DNA from: Mycobacterium heidelbergense
GTDB lineage: Bacteria; Actinomycetota; Actinomycetes; Mycobacteriales; Mycobacteriaceae
Length of the DNA: 64,000 nt
Assembly (NCBI RefSeq): GCF_010730745.1
Contig: NZ_AP022615.1
Span: 310,001-374,000, forward strand
Reading direction: 5' to 3'
Part shown: positions 26,153 through 34,352 of the stretch, one piece after another
Numbering within the stretch: position 1 is the first letter of the stretch
How the letters are laid out: every line of letters starts with the position of its first letter
Made by a program: the position numbers and the translations under genes
The notes under the pieces: generated by a model
Database searches by the model: none
Told to the model about the DNA's origin: nothing
What the model saw: only the letters and a program-made list of their open reading frames with translations

Positions 26153-27157
26153 GTGACTGGCTGGGTGCCCGACGTGCTGCCCGGCTATTGGCAGCGCACC
26201 CTGCCGCTCGGATCCGATCCCGCCGGCGAGGGCGACATCGTCGCAACCCTGGTCCGGCGCGGCGAGCCCACCGGGGCCGACCACGCGGTGCTGGCCGTGC
26301 ACGGCTACACCGACTACTTCTTCAACACCGCGCTGGCCGATCACTTCGCCGAGCGCGGCTTCGCCTTCTACGCGCTGGACCTGCAGAAGTGCGGCCGATC
26401 CCGCCGCGACGGCCACACCCCGCACTTCATCACAGACCTCGCCCACTACGACGCCGAGCTCGAGCGCGCGCTGTCGGCCGTCCGCGAGCGGGCCCGCCCG
26501 GTGAAGGTCCTGGTGTACGGCCATTCCTCCGGCGGGCTCATCGTGTCGCTGTGGCTGGACCGGCTGCGCCGGCGCGATCCGGCGGCGCACGCCGGCGTCG
26601 GCGGCCTGGTGCTCAACAGCCCGTTCCTGGACCTGCACGGCCCGGCGCTGCTGCGGCTCCCGGTGACCTCGGCGCTGATCGCCGGCCTGTCGCGGGTGCG
26701 GTCCAAGGGCGTGGTCCGCGGACCCACCGAGGGCGGCTACGGCACCACGCTGCACCGCGACTACCACGGCGAGTTCGACTACAACCTGCAGTGGAAACCG
26801 GTGGGCGGCTTCCCGATCACCCTGGGCTGGCTGCACGCCATCCGCCGCGGCCAGCGCCGGCTGCATCGCGGGCTCGACGTCGGCGTGCCCAACCTGATCC
26901 TGCGTTCGGACCACACCGTGCCGGAAAGCGGCGACGCGGCGGCCATGCAGCGCGGCGACGCGGTCCTCGACGTCGCCCAGGTCGCCAGGTGGGCCGGCTG
27001 CATCGGGAACCGCAGCACCATCGTCCCGGTGGCCGACGCCAAGCACGACGTGTTCCTGTCGCTGCCCGGGCCGCGCGAGGCGGCGTATCGCCAACTGGAC
27101 CGCTGGCTGGACGACTACCTCAGCGCCGACGCGCCGGCGCCGTCCGAGAAGGGCTGA
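26153..27157 (+). CDS. Alpha/beta hydrolase, monoacylglycerol-lipase/lysophospholipase-like (Rv2854-like)
   Basis: A 334-residue cytoplasmic hydrolase. The oxyanion region LAVHGYTDYFFN, nucleophile elbow VYGHSSGGLIVSLWL (Ser near residue 126), a cap region and the C-terminal catalytic His in DAKHDVFLSL can be recognised. The fold places it with PldB-type lysophospholipases. Substrate untested. It is separated from mycothione reductase by 4 nt and is likely co-transcribed with it. Confidence 0.88.
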   Translation: MTGWVPDVLPGYWQRTLPLGSDPAGEGDIVATLVRRGEPTGADHAVLAVHGYTDYFFNTALADHFAERGFAFYALDLQKCGRSRRDGHTPHFITDLAHYDAELERALSAVRERARPVKVLVYGHSSGGLIVSLWLDRLRRRDPAAHAGVGGLVLNSPFLDLHGPALLRLPVTSALIAGLSRVRSKGVVRGPTEGGYGTTLHRDYHGEFDYNLQWKPVGGFPITLGWLHAIRRGQRRLHRGLDVGVPNLILRSDHTVPESGDAAAMQRGDAVLDVAQVARWAGCIGNRSTIVPVADAKHDVFLSLPGPREAAYRQLDRWLDDYLSADAPAPSEKG

Positions 27158-27161
27158 CAGC

Positions 27162-28541
27162 GTGGAAACCTACGACATCGCGATCATCGGAACCGGTTCG
27201 GGCAACAGCATTCTCGACGATCGCTACGCCGACAAGCGGGCGGCGATCTGCGAGCAGGGCACCTTCGGCGGCACCTGCCTGAACGTCGGCTGCATCCCGA
27301 CCAAGATGTTCGTCTACGCCGCCGAGGTCGCCGCGACCATCCGCGGCGCGGCGCGGTACGGCGTCGACGCGCACATCGACCGGGTGCGCTGGGACGACAT
27401 CGTCTCCCGCGTCTTCGGGCGCATCGATCCCATCGCGCTCAGCGGCGAGGACTACCGGCGCTCGGCCCCGAACATCGACGTGTATCGCCGGCACACCCGC
27501 TTCGGGCCGGTCCAGCCCGACGGGCGCTACCTGTTGCGCACCGACGCGGGCGAGGAGTTCGCCGCCGATCAGGTGGTGATCGCGGCGGGCTCGCGGCCGG
27601 TGATCCCGCCGGCCATCCTGGCGTCGGGCGTCGCGTATCACACCAGCGACACCGTCATGCGGATCCCCGAGCTGCCCGAGCACGTCGTGATCGTCGGAAG
27701 TGGCTTCGTGGCAGCGGAATTCGCGCACGTCTTCTCCGCCCTCGGCGCGCGGGTCACCATCGTGATCCGCGGCGGCTGCATGCTGCGGCATTGCGACGAC
27801 ACCATCTGCGAACGGTTCACCCGCATCGCGTCCAGCAAGTGGGAACTGCGCACCCACCGCAACGTCGCCCGCGCCGCCAACCGCGGCTCCGGCGTCGCGC
27901 TGGAGCTCGACGACGGCAGCACGGTGCACGCCGACCTGCTGCTGGTGGCGACCGGCCGGCTGTCCAACGCCGACCTGCTGGACGCCGAGCAGGCCGGGAT
28001 CGACGTCGAGAACGGCCGGGTCGTCGTCGACGAATACCAACGGACCTCGGCGCGCGGCGTTTTCGCGCTCGGCGACGTGTCGTCGCCGTATCAGCTCAAG
28101 CACGTCGCCAACCACGAGGCCCGCGTCGTGCAGCACAACCTGCTGTGCGACTGGGACGACACCGCGTCGATGGCCGTGACCGACCACCGCTTCGTGCCGT
28201 CGGCGGTCTTCACCGACCCCCAGCTGGCCACCGTCGGGCTGACCGAAAACCAGGCCGTCGCACGCGGATTCGACATCTCGGTGGCCATACAGGACTACGG
28301 CGACGTCGCCTACGGCTGGGCGATGGAGGACACCACCGGGATCGTCAAGCTCATCGCCGAGCGCAACAGCGGCTGCCTGCTGGGCGCCCACATCCTGGGT
28401 CACCAGGCGTCGTCGATCATCCAGCCGCTGGTCCAGGCGATGAGCTTCGGGCTGACCGCCGCCGAGATGGCGCGCGGGCAGTACTGGATTCACCCGGCGC
28501 TGCCCGAGGTGGTCGAAAACGCGCTACTGGGCCTGCGCTGA
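27162..28541 (+). CDS. mtr: Mycothione reductase
   Basis: NADPH-dependent flavoenzyme that keeps mycothiol, the actinobacterial glutathione substitute, reduced. The 459-residue protein has the FAD motif IAIIGTGSGN, the redox-active pair in GGTCLNVGCIPTKM, a second nucleotide-binding motif IVGSGFVAAEFAHVF, the FAD-contacting FALGDVSSPYQLKHVA and the catalytic His-Glu in HPALPEVVENAL. Length equals Rv2855. It converges with the Fur-family gene, overlapping by 18 nt. Confidence 0.96.
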   Translation: METYDIAIIGTGSGNSILDDRYADKRAAICEQGTFGGTCLNVGCIPTKMFVYAAEVAATIRGAARYGVDAHIDRVRWDDIVSRVFGRIDPIALSGEDYRRSAPNIDVYRRHTRFGPVQPDGRYLLRTDAGEEFAADQVVIAAGSRPVIPPAILASGVAYHTSDTVMRIPELPEHVVIVGSGFVAAEFAHVFSALGARVTIVIRGGCMLRHCDDTICERFTRIASSKWELRTHRNVARAANRGSGVALELDDGSTVHADLLLVATGRLSNADLLDAEQAGIDVENGRVVVDEYQRTSARGVFALGDVSSPYQLKHVANHEARVVQHNLLCDWDDTASMAVTDHRFVPSAVFTDPQLATVGLTENQAVARGFDISVAIQDYGDVAYGWAMEDTTGIVKLIAERNSGCLLGAHILGHQASSIIQPLVQAMSFGLTAAEMARGQYWIHPALPEVVENALLGLR

Positions 28542-29006
28542 CTCGGCGTCCTGGCACCGCGGGCACAGGCCGTGCAGCGTCAGGCCGGCCGCCTCCGACA
28601 GCGCGAAGGAACTGCCCGCCATCGCCTGCTCGAGCGCCGAGCTCAGCTGCCGGGCAGGCACCTCGATGATCGCGCCGCATTGCGTGCACACCGCATGGTG
28701 GTGGGGCGCGGCGGCCAGCCCGTAGGTGGTGACGCCGCCGTCGAGGGTCAGCGCGTGCAGCAGGCCCTGGTCCACCAGCGTGGTCACCGTGCGGTAGATG
28801 GTCGCCACGTCGGGCGGCTGGGCGCCGGGCGGCAGGCACGCGCGCACCCGCCGGTGGATCTCCGCCACCGGCAGGTGCCCGTTGACCGGCTCGAGCACCG
28901 CCAGCACCTGGATCCGCGACGCCATCCGCCGCAGCCCGCGGGCGCGGAGGAAGCCCCCGATCCGCTCCGTGACGGCGGGGTCCAAGGCCGACGGCTTAGG
29001 CGTCAC
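28524..29006 (-). CDS. Fur-family metalloregulator, candidate nickel regulator Nur
   Basis: A 160-residue Fur-family repressor. The winged-helix part carries RRMASRIQVLAVLEPVNGHLPVAEIHRR and ATIYRTVTTLVDQGLLH. The dimerisation part has the metal-site strings APHHHAVCTQCGAIIEV and LCPRCQ, the second being a structural zinc CxxC pair. It is divergent from hypA with a 137-nt spacer, and a Nur-type box lies upstream of the hydrogenase structural genes. Control of nickel-enzyme genes is therefore likely, though the metal is not decided by sequence. GTG start; minus-strand GACACT ends 6 nt before it, suggesting a leaderless mRNA. Confidence 0.85.
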   Translation of the reverse strand: MTPKPSALDPAVTERIGGFLRARGLRRMASRIQVLAVLEPVNGHLPVAEIHRRVRACLPPGAQPPDVATIYRTVTTLVDQGLLHALTLDGGVTTYGLAAAPHHHAVCTQCGAIIEVPARQLSSALEQAMAGSSFALSEAAGLTLHGLCPRCQDAESAQAQ

Positions 29007-29012
29007 CCGTCC

Positions 29013-29018
29013 AGTGTC
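29013..29018 (-). promoter_or_regulatory. Probable -10 element of the Fur-family gene
   Basis: Minus-strand GACACT lies 6 nt before the GTG start, the same geometry as at other GTG-starting genes in this window. Confidence 0.35.
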
Positions 29019-29143
29019 GCGCCGGAGACCCCGGATCGCCAGTCCGGTGAAGCCCCGGGGGACCGCTGGGGTTCGCCGAAAGCGCCGATTCGGGTGTAGA
29101 ACAGTGCTCATGAGCCCGCGCGAGCGGACGCCGGTGATCCCTA

Positions 29144-29479
29144 ATGCATGAGCTGTCCCTGTGCGAAGCGATCGCCGGCGTGGCCAAGACGCACGCCGAC
29201 GGCCGGCGCGTCGACGTGGTGCGCGTCCGGATCGGCGCCCTGCGCCAGGTGGTGCCGGAGTCGCTGGCGTTCTGCTGGACACTCGTCCGGGACTCCGAGG
29301 AGATGCCGGGCGCCGAGCTGGAGCTCGAGTGCGTCGGCGCCGAGGTGAAATGCCGTTCGTGCGGCCGCCGGTCGGAGATCACGTCGGCGTGGTCGATCTG
29401 GTGTCCGCAATGCGACAGCCCCGACGTCGAGGTGCTGCGCGGCAACGAATTTTTGGTGACGTCCTTGGACGTCTCGTGA
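29144..29479 (+). CDS. hypA: Hydrogenase nickel-insertion protein HypA
   Basis: Nickel metallochaperone that works with HypB to load Ni into the hydrogenase large subunit. The 111-residue protein begins MHELSLC, whose His2 is the nickel ligand, and contains a zinc site with two CxxC pairs (KCRSCGRR and WCPQCDSP). The start codon has no strong ribosome-binding site. First gene of a rightward series that runs to 44.9 kb. Confidence 0.95.
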   Translation: MHELSLCEAIAGVAKTHADGRRVDVVRVRIGALRQVVPESLAFCWTLVRDSEEMPGAELELECVGAEVKCRSCGRRSEITSAWSIWCPQCDSPDVEVLRGNEFLVTSLDVS

Positions 29480-29507
29480 AAGACGCGCTCGTCGAACGGA
29501 TTTGACC

Positions 29508-30257
29508 ATGGGCAGATTTCATCGGCACGACGACGGCACCGTGCACACCCACGAGCACGAGCACGGGGACCACAGTCGCTACCGGACGGGCGGGCAGCGC
29601 ATCGACGTGCTGGAGGCGATCTTCGCCGAAAACGACGTTCTCGCCGACGCCAACCGGGCCGCGTTCGAGAGCAACGGGATCCGCGCGCTGAACCTGATGA
29701 GCTCACCGGGATCGGGGAAGACGACGATCCTGCAGGCCACGCTCGACGAGCTCGCCGGCGAGTTCGCGCTCGGGGTGATCGAGGGCGACATCGCCACGGA
29801 CCTGGACGCGGCCAAGCTCAGCGGTCGCGGCGCCCAGGTGTCGCTGCTCAACACCAGCAACGGGTTTGGCGGCGAATGCCACCTCGACGCGCCCATGGTC
29901 AACCGCGCGCTGCCCGGCCTCGACCTGCCCGGCCTGGACCTGGTGATCATCGAAAACGTCGGCAACCTGGTCTGCCCGGCCGAGTTCGACGTCGGCGAGC
30001 ACGCCAAGGCCATGGTGTACTCCGTGACCGAGGGCGAGGACAAGCCGCTGAAGTACCCGGTGATGTTTCGATCGGTCGACGTGGTGCTCCTCAACAAGAT
30101 CGATTTGGTCCCCCACCTCGACGTCGACGTCGACACGTACATCACGCACGTCCGTCAGGTCAACGCGGCCGCGACGATCCTGCCGGTCAGCGCGCGCACC
30201 GGCGCCGGCATGGGCGCGTGGTTCGGCTGGCTGCGACGGTTCGCCCACAACGCCTAG
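29508..30257 (+). CDS. hypB: Hydrogenase nickel-insertion GTPase HypB
   Basis: SIMIBI-class GTPase for nickel delivery. It has a short His-rich N-terminus (RFHRHDDGTVHTHEHEHGDH) for nickel storage, the P-loop NLMSSPGSGKTTIL, the switch region GDIATDLDA and a metal region GECHLDAPMV, then the guanine-specificity motif LLNKIDLV. The ATG (MGRFHRHDD) is chosen because a GAACGGA purine run lies 7 nt upstream; an in-frame TTG two codons earlier is the alternative. 28 nt after hypA. Length about 249 residues, normal. Confidence 0.94.
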   Translation: MGRFHRHDDGTVHTHEHEHGDHSRYRTGGQRIDVLEAIFAENDVLADANRAAFESNGIRALNLMSSPGSGKTTILQATLDELAGEFALGVIEGDIATDLDAAKLSGRGAQVSLLNTSNGFGGECHLDAPMVNRALPGLDLPGLDLVIIENVGNLVCPAEFDVGEHAKAMVYSVTEGEDKPLKYPVMFRSVDVVLLNKIDLVPHLDVDVDTYITHVRQVNAAATILPVSARTGAGMGAWFGWLRRFAHNA

Positions 30258-30275
30258 CGGTCTGGTCGGGCGCTC

Positions 30276-30292
30276 CTGCAATCGATTTGCAT
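30276..30292. promoter_or_regulatory. Nur-box-like palindrome
   Basis: CTGCAATCGATTTGCAT fits the nickel-regulator box tTGCaa-N5-ttGCAA described in Streptomyces: halves CTGCAA and TTGCAT with a 5-nt spacer TCGAT. It is upstream of the hydrogenase structural genes and 1.3 kb from the Fur-family gene, so nickel-dependent control is plausible. Confidence 0.55.
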
Positions 30293-30444
30293 CAAACCCC
30301 GGGACGGCCCGGCGCTCCGGGCCGGCCCACCGGTTCGTCGCGGTCGCCGGTGAGCCCCCCGAGATCCGTTGGCGCGCAGCGCAAGCGGGCCACATAAGCA
30401 AGACTGTACGACGGCCGTTTAGCCGCGGTGAAAGGAGCGAACCG

Positions 30445-30473
30445 TTGACAACTCTGGGCGGCAGGCGTAGACC
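30445..30473 (+). promoter_or_regulatory. Candidate sigma-A-type promoter for hydrogenase structural genes
   Basis: TTGACA (30445-30450), a 17-nt spacer and TAGACC (30468-30473) form a perfect -35 with a weaker -10. A transcript would begin near 30480, leaving a leader of about 75 nt before the small-subunit ATG. The TTG of the -35 could alternatively be a start codon. Confidence 0.4.
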
Positions 30474-30554
30474 CAAAAACAGCGCTGTGCAAGTGGGCCG
30501 ACGGTCGACTCCGGCAGCGTAGGAGCCTCCAGCCCGGCTCCGGAAAGCTGCAGC

Positions 30555-31610
30555 ATGCCAACAGAAGCGGCAGTCAAAGCAGAGGAAACATTGATCCATG
30601 TTCTATGGATTAATGCGGGGCTCAGTTGTGATGGCGATTCGGTGGCGTTGACTGCCGCCACCCAGCCCAGCGTCGAGGAGATCGCCCTCGGCGCGCTTCC
30701 CGGCCTCCCGAAGGTCGCCGTGCACTGGCCCCTGATCGACTTCGAGTGCGGACCCGCCGGCGGGGCGGACGACTTCCTCGCGTGGTTCTTCAAGGCCGAT
30801 CGCGGCGAATTGGAGCCCTTCGTGCTCGTCGTCGAGGGATCCATCCCCAACGAAAAGATCAAGGACGAGGGCTACTGGTGCGGGTTCGGCAACGACCCGG
30901 CCACCGGCCAGCCGATGACCACCAGCGAGTGGCTCGACCGGCTGGCGCCCAAGGCCACCGCGGTCGTCGCGGTGGGGACCTGCGCCACCTACGGCGGCAT
31001 CCACGCGATGGCCGGCAACCCGACGGGGGCGATGGGCGTGCCCGACTACCTCGGCTGGGAGTGGAAGAGCAAGGCCGGCATCCCGATCGTGTGCGTTCCG
31101 GGCTGCCCGATCCAGCCGGACAACCTGTCCGAGACGCTGACCTACCTGCTCTACATGGCGACCGGCCAGGCGCCGATGATCCCGCTCGACGACGCGCTGC
31201 GCCCCACGTGGTTGTTCGGCAACACCGTGCACGAGGGGTGTGACCGGGCCGGCTACTACGAGCAGGGCGACTTCGCCACCGAGTACGGGTCGCCGAAATG
31301 CATTGTCAAGCTTGGCTGTTGGGGCCCGGTGGTGAAATGCAACGTGCCCAAGCGTGGGTGGATCAACGGCGTCGGCGGGTGCCCGAACGTCGGCGGCATC
31401 TGCATCGGGTGCACCATGCCGGGCTTCCCGGACAAGTTCATGCCGTTCATGGACGAGCCGCCCGGCGGCAAACTGTCCAGCACCGCGTCGGGTCTGTACG
31501 GGACCGTGATCCGCAGCCTGCGGGGCATCACCGAGCACACCCTGGACAAGGAGCCGCGCTGGCGCCACAACGGCGACAAACTGACCACCGGAGCCCGCAG
31601 AACCTGGTAG
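30555..31610 (+). CDS. hhyS: [NiFe]-hydrogenase small subunit, group 1h high-affinity type
   Basis: Carries the iron-sulfur clusters that move electrons away from the NiFe site. The 351-residue protein closely follows the mycobacterial Hyd2/Hhy small subunit: IHVLWINAGLSCDGDS at the N-terminus, GTCATYGG, PGCPIQPDN, EGCDRAGYYEQGDFA, KLGCWGPVVKCNVPKRGW and CIGCTMPGFPDKF supply cluster ligands. The proximal cluster motif reads Cys25-x-x-Asp28 instead of Cys-x-x-Cys, the 3Cys-1Asp ligation known from the Ralstonia actinobacterial-type enzyme. There is no Tat signal, so the enzyme stays on the cytoplasmic side. Start supported by a GGAAAG site. Confidence 0.96.
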   Translation: MPTEAAVKAEETLIHVLWINAGLSCDGDSVALTAATQPSVEEIALGALPGLPKVAVHWPLIDFECGPAGGADDFLAWFFKADRGELEPFVLVVEGSIPNEKIKDEGYWCGFGNDPATGQPMTTSEWLDRLAPKATAVVAVGTCATYGGIHAMAGNPTGAMGVPDYLGWEWKSKAGIPIVCVPGCPIQPDNLSETLTYLLYMATGQAPMIPLDDALRPTWLFGNTVHEGCDRAGYYEQGDFATEYGSPKCIVKLGCWGPVVKCNVPKRGWINGVGGCPNVGGICIGCTMPGFPDKFMPFMDEPPGGKLSSTASGLYGTVIRSLRGITEHTLDKEPRWRHNGDKLTTGARRTW

Positions 31611-31648
31611 GTCAGCACGCTCCCTTCAGCTCAGACGGAGAGACTTCG

Positions 31649-33451
31649 ATGACAACTATCGTGCCCGAGCCCACCACCGCCAAGCGGGAACCCGGCCAGC
31701 TCGTCGAGATGGCCTGGGACCCGATCACCAGGATCGTGGGCAGCCTCGGCATCTACACCAAGATCGACTTCGAGAACCGGGAGGTCGTCGAGTGCCACAG
31801 CACCTCGTCGATCTTCCGCGGCTACTCGATCTTCATGAAAGGCAAGGACCCGCGCGACGCCCACTTCATCACCAGCCGCATCTGCGGCATCTGCGGCGAC
31901 AACCACGCCACCTGTTCGTGCTACGCGCAGAACATGGCCTACGGGGTCAAGCCGCCGCACCTCGGCGAGTGGATCGTCAACCTCGGCGAGGCCGCGGAAT
32001 ACATGTTCGACCACAACATCTTCCAGGAGAACCTGGTCGGGGTGGACTTCTGCGAGAAGATGGTCTCCGAGACCAACCCGAGCGTGCTGTCGCTGGCCGA
32101 GAAGACCCCGGCGCCGCACGCCGACGCGCACGGGTACAAGACGATCGCCGACATCATGCGCTCGCTCAACCCGTTCAGCGGCGAGTTCTACCGGGAGGCG
32201 CTGCAGGTCAGCCGCTGGACGCGAGAGATGTTCTGCCTCATGGAGGGCCGCCACGTGCATCCCTCCACGCTGTATCCCGGCGGGGTCGGCACGGTCGCGA
32301 CCATCCAGCTGATGACCGACTACATGACCCGGCTGATGCGCTACGTCGAGTTCATGAAGAAGGTCGTGCCGATGCACGACGACCTGTTCGACTTCTTCTA
32401 CGAGGCGCTGCCCGGCTACGACAAGGTCGGGCTGCGCCGCACGCTGCTCGGCTGTTGGGGCTCCTTCCAGGACCCGGAGGTGTGCAACTTCGAGTACAAG
32501 GACATGGAGCGCTGGGGCAACGCGATGTTCGTCACGCCCGGCGTGGTGGTGGACGGCAAGCTGGTCACCCACTCGCTGGTGGACATCAACCTGGGCATCC
32601 GGATCCTGTTGGGCAGTTCGTATTACGACGACTGGACCGACCAGGAGATGTTCGTCAAGACCGATCCGCTGGGCAACGCGGTGGACCGGCGCCACCCGTG
32701 GAACCAGCACACCAACCCGCACCCGCAGAAACGCGACATGGAAGCGGGCGGCAAGTACAGCTGGGTGATGTCGCCGCGCTGGTTCGACGGCACCGACCAC
32801 CTGGCGCTGGACACCGGCGGCGGGCCGCTGGCCCGGCTGTGGGCGACGGCGCTGGCCGGCCTGGTCGACATCGACTACGTCAAGGCCACCGGTACCAGCG
32901 TGAAGATCAACTTCCCCAAGACCGCGCTGAAGGCCCCGGTCGAATTCGAGTGGAAGGTGCCGCAGTACGGCAGCAACACGATCGAACGCGACCGCGCCCG
33001 CACCTACTTCCAGGCCTACGCCGCGGCGTGCGCGCTGCACTTCGCCGAGAAGGCTTTAGCGGAGATCCGCGCCGGGCGCACCAAGACCTGGGAGAAGTTC
33101 GACGTGCCCGACGAGGCCATCGGCTGCGGCTTCACCGAGGCGGTCCGCGGGGTGCTGAGCCACCACCTGGTGATCCGGGACGGCAAGATCGCCAACTACC
33201 ACCCCTACCCGCCCACCCCGTGGAACGCCAACCCGCGCGACAGCTACGGCACGCCGGGGCCTTACGAGGACGCGGTGCAGGGCCAGCCGATCTTCGAGGA
33301 GAACGGCCGGGAGAACTTCAAGGGCATCGACGTCATGCGCACCGTGCGCAGCTTCGACCCCTGCCTGCCCTGCGGCGTGCACATGTACCTGGGGAAGGGC
33401 AAGACCCTGGAGAGACTGCACACGCCGACGCAGTCACCCGCCGGGGAATGA
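31649..33451 (+). CDS. hhyL: [NiFe]-hydrogenase large subunit, group 1h high-affinity type
   Basis: Catalytic subunit that splits H2. The 600-residue precursor has the N-terminal nickel motif RICGICGDNHATCS and the C-terminal motif DPCLPCGVHM, giving the four Cys ligands of the Ni-Fe(CN)2CO centre. After His of the second motif 22 residues remain (MYLG to the end), the peptide expected to be removed by the maturation protease encoded 3.7 kb downstream. Group 1h enzymes scavenge atmospheric H2 during carbon limitation. 38 nt after hhyS, good purine-rich site before ATG. Confidence 0.97.
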   Translation: MTTIVPEPTTAKREPGQLVEMAWDPITRIVGSLGIYTKIDFENREVVECHSTSSIFRGYSIFMKGKDPRDAHFITSRICGICGDNHATCSCYAQNMAYGVKPPHLGEWIVNLGEAAEYMFDHNIFQENLVGVDFCEKMVSETNPSVLSLAEKTPAPHADAHGYKTIADIMRSLNPFSGEFYREALQVSRWTREMFCLMEGRHVHPSTLYPGGVGTVATIQLMTDYMTRLMRYVEFMKKVVPMHDDLFDFFYEALPGYDKVGLRRTLLGCWGSFQDPEVCNFEYKDMERWGNAMFVTPGVVVDGKLVTHSLVDINLGIRILLGSSYYDDWTDQEMFVKTDPLGNAVDRRHPWNQHTNPHPQKRDMEAGGKYSWVMSPRWFDGTDHLALDTGGGPLARLWATALAGLVDIDYVKATGTSVKINFPKTALKAPVEFEWKVPQYGSNTIERDRARTYFQAYAAACALHFAEKALAEIRAGRTKTWEKFDVPDEAIGCGFTEAVRGVLSHHLVIRDGKIANYHPYPPTPWNANPRDSYGTPGPYEDAVQGQPIFEENGRENFKGIDVMRTVRSFDPCLPCGVHMYLGKGKTLERLHTPTQSPAGE

Positions 33452-33452
33452 C

Positions 33453-34352
33453 ATGGCGGATCGCCCGATCACCGAGAACGACGCGCAGTGGCGCACCGCG
33501 GGCGATCGGATCCAGACGCTGCTGGATTCCTGCGCGGCGAGCGGGGCCGCCGCGCAGGAACGCGCCCAGCGGCTGGTCCGCGAGGTCGTCGGGCTCTACG
33601 GGGCCGGGCTGGAACGGATCATGGGGCTGGTCGAGGACCCCGGCTCCGATATTCCCCTAGCCGAGCGGCTGGCCACCGACGACCTGGTGGCCAGCCTGCT
33701 CCTGGTCCACGGCCTGCACCCGCACGACGTGCGCCGACGGGTGTCCGACGCGCTGGACCGGGTGCGGCCCTACCTGGGCTCCCACGGCGGCGACGTCGAC
33801 CTGATCGGGGTCACTGACGGACCCGACGGTGCTGGCGTGCTCCTCTCTTTTAAAGGCAGCTGCAAGAGCTGCCCGTCGTCGGCGGTGACGCTGGAGCTGG
33901 CCGTGCAGGACGCGATCCGCGCGGCCGCGCCGGAAGTCGCGTCGATCGAGGTCGTCACGGCCGAACCCACGGGCGCGGCGATCCCCGCCGAATCGCTGCT
34001 GGCCCGCGTGCATTCGAACGGCCCGGCGTCGTGGCACCCGGTGCCCGAGCTGGCCGAGCTGTCGCCCGGCGAGGTGGCCGGCTTCCTGGTGGGCGGCGCC
34101 ACGATGCTGGCGTGCCGCGTCGACGGCCAGACGTTCGCCTATCGCGACCACTGTCCGGTGTGTGACGACTCGCTGGCCGGCGCGCGGCTGAGCGGCGAAC
34201 AATTGCGATGTCCGTGCTGCGCAACGGCTTTCGATGTCGTGCACGCGGGCGCCGCGGCGAACGGGACCCATCTCGAACCCCTTCCGCTGCTGACCCGCGA
34301 CGGGGTGCCGTCGGTGGCGCTGCGGGGCGAACCGGCGGGGGCCCCGGCATGA
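33453..34352 (+). CDS. hhyE: NifU-domain / Rieske-like iron-sulfur protein of the hydrogenase operon
   Basis: A 299-residue protein that starts 1 nt after hhyL. An alpha-helical N-terminus is followed by a NifU C-terminal domain (about 85-165) with the cluster pair in GSCKSCPSSAVTLELAVQDAI. Residues about 185-285 fit a Rieske-type ferredoxin (HPVPELAELSPGEVAGF, FAYRDHCPVCDDSL, LRCPCCATAFDVVHAG). The usual Cys-x-His pairs read CPVC and CPCC, so all four candidate ligands are Cys. A homologous gene downstream of M. smegmatis hhyL (HhyE) has been proposed to relay electrons to the respiratory chain; that role is adopted here by position and similarity. Confidence 0.82.
   Translation: MADRPITENDAQWRTAGDRIQTLLDSCAASGAAAQERAQRLVREVVGLYGAGLERIMGLVEDPGSDIPLAERLATDDLVASLLLVHGLHPHDVRRRVSDALDRVRPYLGSHGGDVDLIGVTDGPDGAGVLLSFKGSCKSCPSSAVTLELAVQDAIRAAAPEVASIEVVTAEPTGAAIPAESLLARVHSNGPASWHPVPELAELSPGEVAGFLVGGATMLACRVDGQTFAYRDHCPVCDDSLAGARLSGEQLRCPCCATAFDVVHAGAAANGTHLEPLPLLTRDGVPSVALRGEPAGAPA

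Larger units (their letters stand above)
30258..30554. other. Non-coding control region ahead of the hydrogenase structural genes
   Basis: These 297 nt separate hypB from the small subunit gene. They hold the Nur-like box at 30276-30292, GC-rich dyads near 30310-30330, a promoter-like TTGACA...TAGACC pair and a possible 25-codon reading frame with an AAAGGAG ribosome-binding site. No other gene is apparent. Confidence 0.6.

Noticed and set aside
29102..29160. Alternative earlier start for the Fur-family gene on the minus strand (up to 29282)
   Set aside because: The extension would be Arg-rich, unlike any Fur protein, and would cover hypA; the GTG at 29006 has a promoter-like element at leaderless distance.
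31792..33660. 622-codon plus-strand frame overlapping hhyL
   Set aside because: Out-of-frame shadow of the hydrogenase large subunit, which carries all nickel ligands.
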